From: Aromatoleum tolulyticum
GTDB taxonomy: Bacteria > Pseudomonadota > Gammaproteobacteria > Burkholderiales > Rhodocyclaceae
DNA length: 64,000 nucleotides
Direction of reading: 5' to 3'
Assembly: GCF_900156155.1 (NCBI RefSeq)
Contig: NZ_FTMD01000001.1
Location: 124,001 to 188,000 of the forward strand
Shown here: in pieces, positions 59,394-64,000 of the stretch
Position numbering within the stretch: position 1 is the first letter of the stretch
Layout: each line of letters starts with the position of its first letter
Program-made: the position numbers and the translations under genes
The notes under the pieces: generated by a model
The model's database searches: none
What the model saw: the letters and a program-made list of their open reading frames with translations, nothing else
What the model was told of the DNA's origin: nothing

Positions 59394-60329
59394 ATGTCCA
59401 CGCTGACCCGTCAAACCCTGTCCCACCTCGACTGGCTCGAAGCCGAGGCGATCCACATCATGCGCGAGGTCGCCGGCCAGTGCTCGAACCCCGTGCTGCT
59501 GTTCTCCGGCGGCAAGGACTCGATCTGCATGCTGCGCATCGCCGAGAAGGCGTTCCGCCCGGGCAAGTTCCCCTTCCCGCTGATGCACATCGATACCGGC
59601 CACAATTACAAGGAAGTGGTCGAGTTCCGCGACAAGCGCGCAGCCGAGCTGGGCGAGCGGCTGATCGTCCGCTCCGTGGAAGACTCCATGAAGCGCGGCA
59701 CCGTCGTGCTGAAGCACGAGAACGAGTCGCGCAACAAGCACCAGTCGGTGACCCTGCTCGAGGCGATCGAGGAATTCGGCTTCGACGCCTGCATCGGCGG
59801 CGCCCGCCGCGACGAGGAGAAGGCGCGCGCGAAGGAGCGGATCATGAGCTTCCGCGACGAGTTCGGTCAGTGGGATCCGAAGAACCAGCGCCCGGAGCTG
59901 TGGAACCTGTACAACGCCCGCAGCCATAAGGGCGAGAACATCCGCGCCTTCCCGATCAGCAACTGGACGGAAATGGACGTCTGGCAGTACATCGAACGCG
60001 AGAAGCTCGAACTGCCGTCGATCTACTTCGCCCACCAGCGCCCGGTGGTCATCCGCCAAGGCGCCATCGTGCCGGTCAACGTGCCGCTGATGACCGGCGA
60101 ATTGACCAACCTGCCCAAGGCCGGGGAGGAAATCGTCGAACTGCAGGTACGTTTCCGTACCGTCGGCGACATCTCCTGCACGGCGCCGGTGGAGTCGGAC
60201 GCCGACACCGTCGAGAAGATCGTGCTTGAAACTGCCACCACCACCATCACCGAGCGCGGCGCCACCCGTCTGGACGACCAGACCTCTGAGGCGTCGATGG
60301 AGCAGCGGAAGAAGGAAGGCTACTTCTGA
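59394..60329 (+). CDS. cysD: Sulfate adenylyltransferase subunit 2
   Basis: A 311-aa ATP sulfurylase small subunit: LLFSGGKDSICMLRIAEKAF (PP-loop SGGKDS), FPLMHIDTGHNYKEVVEFRD, CIGGARRDEEKARAKERIMS and RAFPISNWTEMDVWQYIERE. It adenylates sulfate to APS with CysN. All active-site motifs are intact and the C-terminus is the normal EGYF. It is followed by a 462 bp repeat-bearing gap before cysN, whereas cysD-cysN are usually adjacent. Confidence 0.94.
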   Translation: MSTLTRQTLSHLDWLEAEAIHIMREVAGQCSNPVLLFSGGKDSICMLRIAEKAFRPGKFPFPLMHIDTGHNYKEVVEFRDKRAAELGERLIVRSVEDSMKRGTVVLKHENESRNKHQSVTLLEAIEEFGFDACIGGARRDEEKARAKERIMSFRDEFGQWDPKNQRPELWNLYNARSHKGENIRAFPISNWTEMDVWQYIEREKLELPSIYFAHQRPVVIRQGAIVPVNVPLMTGELTNLPKAGEEIVELQVRFRTVGDISCTAPVESDADTVEKIVLETATTTITERGATRLDDQTSEASMEQRKKEGYF

Positions 60330-60791
60330 CGCAGCGTTGGATCACGGTTGCCGGGAGTGCGGGGTGCTAAGCGAGCAGGGCGGGGAATTTGCTCCGTCGG
60401 CAGCGGAACTCGCAGTACAGCGCGCGTCCGCGCTGTCTGCTCAGACAGTCCTCGCCGCTCCGCAAACACCCCACCCTGCTCTGACAGATTGCAGCACTGA
60501 ACGGAAAAGCAAAGGCGTTCTGACGGCGATGCGAAACAGCATTGAACTGCCCTCCAATAAAGCCCCGAGCGTAGCCGGGGACGTGCGGGGTGTTCGCGGC
60601 GCGGCGAGGACTGTCTGAGCGCAGGCGCGGAAGCGCGCCGCTGCGCGCTCAGTTGTGTCACCTCCGCCGCGCTGCGAAGCAGCAGCCGCAGAGCGAATAC
60701 CCCGCGCGGCCCCGGCGGATTAGCAGCACCGGCCGCAATCAACGAATCCAGTAGCACCAGAATTCTCGAAAGATCTGAAGGAAAGAAAACC
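60330..60791. repeat. Inverted-repeat block between cysD and cysN
   Basis: A 462-bp gap containing an imperfect inverted repeat: 60439-60472 (gctcagacagtcctcgccgc followed by tccgcaaacacccc) pairs with 60587-60620, 32 of 34 positions matching, 114 bp apart. Outside these arms, a second pair (gcggggaatttgctc at 60391-60405 and its approximate inverse gagcgaataccccgc at 60687-60701) extends the symmetry, giving a structure about 310 bp long. It carries no convincing gene. It may be a MITE-like insertion or dispersed intergenic repeat; the segment at 650-720 looks related. Confidence 0.65.
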
Positions 60792-62072
60792 ATGTCCGCC
60801 CTCGAAAACCTGCCCGAAACCGACCACGGCCTCCTGCGCTTCCTCACCTGCGGCAGCGTCGACGACGGCAAGAGCACGCTGATCGGCCGCCTGCTGTTCG
60901 ACACCAAGACCATCCTCGCCGACACCCTCAACGCCATCGAGAAGACCTCCGCCAAGCGCGGCATGAGCGCCGTCGACCTGTCGCTCCTCACCGACGGCCT
61001 GCAGGCCGAGCGCGAGCAGGGCATCACCATCGACGTCGCCTACCGTTACTTCTCCACAGGCACGCGCAAGTACATCATTGCCGACGCCCCGGGCCACGAG
61101 CAGTACACCCGCAACATGGTCACGGCCGCCTCCACCGCCAACCTCGCGATCATCCTCGTCGATGCGCGCAAGGGCGTACTCACGCAGACCCGCCGCCACT
61201 CCTACCTCGCCAGCCTCGTCGGCATCCCGCACCTGCTCGTCGCCGTGAACAAGATGGACCTCGTCGACTACGACCAGGCCACCTACGAGCGCATCAAGGC
61301 CGACTACCTCGCCTTCGCCGGCAAACTCGGCATCAAGGACGTACGCTTCATCCCGCTGTCGGCCCTCAACGGCGACATGATCGTCGACCGTGGCGACCGC
61401 CTCGGCTGGTACGACGGCCCCACGCTGCTCGAAATCCTCGAAGCGGTGCCCGCCGCCCACACCGAACAGGCCGAAAACTTCCGCTTCCCCGTCCAGTTCG
61501 TGTGCCGCCCGCAGGATTCCGCGAACCCCGAACTGCACGACTTCCGCGGCTTCATGGGCCGAGTCGAATCCGGCGAGATCGCCGTCGGCGACGCCGTGAC
61601 CGTCCTGCCCTCGGGCCGCAGCAGCACCGTCAAGGACATCCAGATCGGCGGCGTCGGCATCGAGCGCGCGATCCACGAACAATCGGTCACGCTCCTGCTC
61701 GCCGACGAGATCGACATCTCGCGCGGCGACATGATCGTCAAGACGGCGGAACAACCCGAGCAGCTGAAACAGGTCGACGCGACCCTGTGCTGGCTGTCCG
61801 AGACGCCGCTGTCGCCCGCCCGCACCTACGTCTTGCGCCACACCACGCGCGAGGTCAAAGCCAAGGTCGCCAAGATCGACTACCGCCTGGACGTCAACAC
61901 GCTCGAGCACGAACCCGCGACCGCCCTCGCGATGAACGATATCGCGCGCCTGACGCTCAAACTTGCACAGCCGATCTTTGCCGATGCGTACGCCGACAAC
62001 CGCGCCACCGGCGCCTTCATCATCATCGACGAGAGTACCAACAACACCGTCGGCGCCGGCATGATCGGCTGA
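60792..62072 (+). CDS. cysN: Sulfate adenylyltransferase subunit 1 (GTPase)
   Basis: A 426-aa CysN: GTPase motifs G1 CGSVDDGKSTLIGRLL, G3 IIADAPGHEQYTRNM and G4 AVNKMDLVD are present, as are the EF-Tu-like domains 2 and 3. The length is that of CysN alone; no APS-kinase (CysC) domain is fused. GTP hydrolysis drives sulfate adenylation by CysD. An AAGGAAAG ribosome site precedes the ATG. Confidence 0.94.
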   Translation: MSALENLPETDHGLLRFLTCGSVDDGKSTLIGRLLFDTKTILADTLNAIEKTSAKRGMSAVDLSLLTDGLQAEREQGITIDVAYRYFSTGTRKYIIADAPGHEQYTRNMVTAASTANLAIILVDARKGVLTQTRRHSYLASLVGIPHLLVAVNKMDLVDYDQATYERIKADYLAFAGKLGIKDVRFIPLSALNGDMIVDRGDRLGWYDGPTLLEILEAVPAAHTEQAENFRFPVQFVCRPQDSANPELHDFRGFMGRVESGEIAVGDAVTVLPSGRSSTVKDIQIGGVGIERAIHEQSVTLLLADEIDISRGDMIVKTAEQPEQLKQVDATLCWLSETPLSPARTYVLRHTTREVKAKVAKIDYRLDVNTLEHEPATALAMNDIARLTLKLAQPIFADAYADNRATGAFIIIDESTNNTVGAGMIG

Positions 62073-62100
62073 ACGGCGCGCCCGCTGGTCCGAAAATGCT

Positions 62101-62131
62101 CACCCCGACCGTCGGCTCGACGGCCGGGGTG
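62101..62131 (+). terminator. Terminator after cysN
   Basis: Stem caccccgaccgtcg / cgacggccggggtg (62101-62114 and 62118-62131, one mismatch) with a 3-nt loop. It is followed by CAAGCGCTTTTCC, giving a short U-run. It closes the sulfur-assimilation operon. Confidence 0.75.
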
Positions 62132-62226
62132 CAAGCGCTTTTCCCTTTCCGGGCCCGGCTGTGGGAAAATCCCGCCTTGCCGATTTGTCTGCTGGCCGGC
62201 ACAGCAACGCAATGTAGAAGACACAT

Positions 62227-63501
62227 ATGAAATGTCTCGATGATTTCCGCCTGCGGTTCGGGAGCAGGGATTACGTACCGATCATGATTGGCGGGATGGG
62301 CGTAGACATCTCCACGTCCGACCTGTCGCTCGAAGCAGCGCGCCTCGGCGGCATCGGGCACATCTCCGACGCGATGATCCCGACGGTGAGCGACCGCCGC
62401 TACGACACCAAGTACGTGCGCGACAAGCTCAAACAATACAAGTACAACGTCGCCAACGCCAACAAGTCGGAAGTGCAGTTCGACCTCGGCCTGCTCGAGG
62501 AAGCCCAGAAGACCCACGTCACGCGCACCATGGAGCGCAAGCGCGGCGACGGACTGATCTTCATGAACTGCATGGAAAAGCTCACGATGAACGGCCCCAA
62601 GGAGACGCTGCGCGTGCGCCTGCGTGCCGCGATGGATGCCGGCATCGACGGCATCACCCTCGCGGCCGGCCTGCACCTGGGCTCCTTCGGCCTGATCGAG
62701 GACCACCCGCGCTTCCGCGACGTCAAGCTCGGCATCATCGTCTCCTCGCTGCGCGCCCTCGTGCTCTTCCTGCGCAAGTCTGCGCGCACCAACCGCCTGC
62801 CCGACTACGTCGTTGTCGAAGGCCCGCTCGCCGGCGGCCACCTCGGCTTCGGCATGGACTGGGCGCAGTACGACCTGCACACCATCGTTGCCGAGATCCG
62901 CGACTACCTGATCGCCGAAAAGCTCGACATCCCGCTGATCCCGGCCGGCGGCATCTTCACCGGCAGCGACGGCGTATCCTTCCTCGAAGCCGGCGCCGCC
63001 GCGGTACAGGTCGCCACCCGCTTCACCGTGTCGCACGAATGCGGACTGCCGCCTGACGTGCAGCAGCATTACTTCGGCGCGAAAGAAGACGACATCGAAG
63101 TCAACAACACCTCGCCCACCGGCTATCCGATGCGCATGTTGAAGAGCAGCCCGTCGATCGGCTCCGGCATCCGCCCGAACTGCGAAGCCTACGGCTACCT
63201 GCTCGACGGCAACGGCAACTGCGCCTACATCACCGCCTACAACCGCGAACTCGCGCTGCATCCGGACGAGAAGCGGCTCAAGGTGATGGACAAGACCTGC
63301 CTGTGCACGCACATGCGCAACTTCGACTGCTGGACCTGCGGCCACTACACCTACCGGCTCAAGGACACCACGCACCGCCACGCCGACGGCACCTACCAGA
63401 TCCTGTCCGCCGAGCACATTTTCCACGACTACCAGTACAGCAAGGATAACAAGATCGCGCTGCCACCGGTCGAAGCGTACGAACCGGCCAAGTCTGCCTG
63501 A
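62227..63501 (+). CDS. Nitronate monooxygenase/2-nitropropane dioxygenase-like flavoprotein
   Basis: A 424-aa TIM-barrel flavoprotein of the NPD/nitronate monooxygenase group: VPIMIGGMGVDISTSDLSLE (N-terminal glycine-rich loop), VVEGPLAGGHLGFGMDWAQY (catalytic His region), IPLIPAGGIFTGSDGVSFLE and AAAVQVATRFTVSHECGLPP (FMN phosphate binding). The C-terminus has a cysteine-rich tail (CLCTHMRNFDCWTCGHYTYR) that is not standard and may bind a metal. The substrate is unknown. Its own terminator follows. Confidence 0.82.
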   Translation: MKCLDDFRLRFGSRDYVPIMIGGMGVDISTSDLSLEAARLGGIGHISDAMIPTVSDRRYDTKYVRDKLKQYKYNVANANKSEVQFDLGLLEEAQKTHVTRTMERKRGDGLIFMNCMEKLTMNGPKETLRVRLRAAMDAGIDGITLAAGLHLGSFGLIEDHPRFRDVKLGIIVSSLRALVLFLRKSARTNRLPDYVVVEGPLAGGHLGFGMDWAQYDLHTIVAEIRDYLIAEKLDIPLIPAGGIFTGSDGVSFLEAGAAAVQVATRFTVSHECGLPPDVQQHYFGAKEDDIEVNNTSPTGYPMRMLKSSPSIGSGIRPNCEAYGYLLDGNGNCAYITAYNRELALHPDEKRLKVMDKTCLCTHMRNFDCWTCGHYTYRLKDTTHRHADGTYQILSAEHIFHDYQYSKDNKIALPPVEAYEPAKSA

Positions 63502-63534
63502 TCCGCACCGGCGCAGGCCGGTCCCGCACGGCCC

Positions 63535-63571
63535 GAAGGGCGTGTCCGCCATACCGGTGGACACGCCCTTC
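63535..63571 (+). terminator. Terminator after the nitronate monooxygenase-like gene
   Basis: Perfect 13-bp arms gaagggcgtgtcc (63535-63547) and ggacacgcccttc (63559-63571) with an 11-nt loop. The bases after it (gttcgtcag) hold no long U-run, but the stem is strong. Confidence 0.7.
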
Positions 63572-63733
63572 GTTCGTCAGGCGCCACTGTCCGGCGCCAG
63601 CCCCCCCTCCTGCCGCACGATTTCCTTCGCCCCCGCGTCGATTGCGGGAACGCACGCCCTTGCCCCGCACTCATACGAGCGGATGCTTCATGCATGCCGC
63701 ACACCGCACGCGCCCCGGGCGCAAGGAATGCGT

Positions 63734-64000
63734 ATGCGCAGAACGATATGGGCGCTGCTTGCGCTCGCACTGCTGATCCTCGGCTTTCTGCTGCTCACCC
63801 GCCCCGCGGCGGCCGCGCCGGCTGGCGGCGAGGTCGTCGTGTTGCGCATCGAGGGCGTGATCGGACCGGCGACCTCCGACTTCTTCGCACGCGAACTCGC
63901 CCGCGCGCGGGTGCGCGAGGCCGGCCTGGTGGTGCTCGCGATGGACACGCCGGGCGGGCTCGACACCTCGATGCGCGCCATCATCAAGGACATCCTCGCC
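63734..64000 (+). CDS. NfeD-type membrane serine protease, N-terminus only
   Basis: The first 89 codons of a membrane protein running off the window: MRRTIWALLALALLILGFLL is a signal/anchor, followed by VVVLRIEGVIGPATSDFFAR and LVVLAMDTPGGLDTSMRAII, the ClpP/SppA-like protease pattern of NfeD proteins (DTPGGL contains the region before the catalytic serine). NfeD proteins act with stomatin-like partners in membrane quality control. The ATG at 63734 lies 6 bases after AAGGA; an ATG at 63728 sits directly on it. Confidence 0.8.
   Translation, partial: MRRTIWALLALALLILGFLLLTRPAAAAPAGGEVVVLRIEGVIGPATSDFFARELARARVREAGLVVLAMDTPGGLDTSMRAIIKDILA

Overview
The window is GC-rich DNA with densely packed genes and long minus-strand operons. 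It looks like a betaproteobacterium, most likely Rhodocyclales (Azoarcus/Aromatoleum/Thauera-like). That placement is inferred from the gene families and layout (fadE-fadA-fadB operon, cysI-DUF934-cysH-cysD-cysN cluster, Atm1-type exporter), not from a marker gene. No rRNA, tRNA or CRISPR array was seen.

Layout. (1) 1-12971, minus strand, fatty-acid oxidation. A crotonase (cut by the window edge), a thiolase, an HAD-first multifunctional protein, a FadL porin, then a second set: a TetR regulator followed by fadE, fadA, fadB and a thioesterase with stop/start overlaps. (2) 13059-40679, a previously uncatalogued-looking 27.6 kb Tn7-like transposon inserted between tetR and a lysR gene. Its ends carry related 26-27 bp terminal inverted repeats, AT-rich subterminal repeats resembling TnsB sites, and a flanking ACGAT direct repeat. 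It encodes TnsA, TnsB, TnsC, a short TniQ and a fifth protein whose C-terminus resembles the IS5-family DNA-binding domain. (3) 40731-54389, housekeeping and transport: LysR/beta-carbonic anhydrase divergent pair, EEP hydrolase, SbmA/BacA-like ABC protein with a degenerate ATPase, GH5/GH13 divergent pair, RmuC, Atm1-type ABC exporter, KefB/C-like antiporter, asparaginase. (4) 54377-62072, sulfate assimilation: CysB, TauE/SafE permease, CysI, DUF934, CysH, a small basic ORF, CysD, an inverted-repeat block, CysN. (5) 62227-64000: a nitronate monooxygenase-like protein and the start of an NfeD-type membrane protease.

The transposon cargo is mostly defence-like and replicon-like. The left part is a type I restriction-modification operon (hsdM, Abi_2, hsdS, DUF262/DUF1524 nuclease, hsdR) in which two non-RM defence genes are embedded by stop/start overlap. 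Then, on the minus strand, come a CoiA-like nuclease, a TrfA-like replication initiator with a small partner, a 515-aa protein with a possible PD-(D/E)XK core, and a three-gene cassette (115-aa unknown, HEPN + OST-HTH/LOTUS protein, pRiA4b ORF-3-like protein). A 1.1 kb gene-poor segment with four 22-bp-spaced repeats separates this from the tns operon. Right of tns are a winged-helix protein typical of plasmids and islands, an HTH/ParS-domain protein preceded by 9-bp direct repeats, and a Phd antitoxin whose PIN toxin is reduced to a stub.

The most interesting points are the intact-looking element itself, its insertion just beyond the lysR stop and next to the fad operon promoter, the HEPN/LOTUS cassette, and the IS5-HTH accessory protein. 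No database search was possible; all family names rest on motif recognition.
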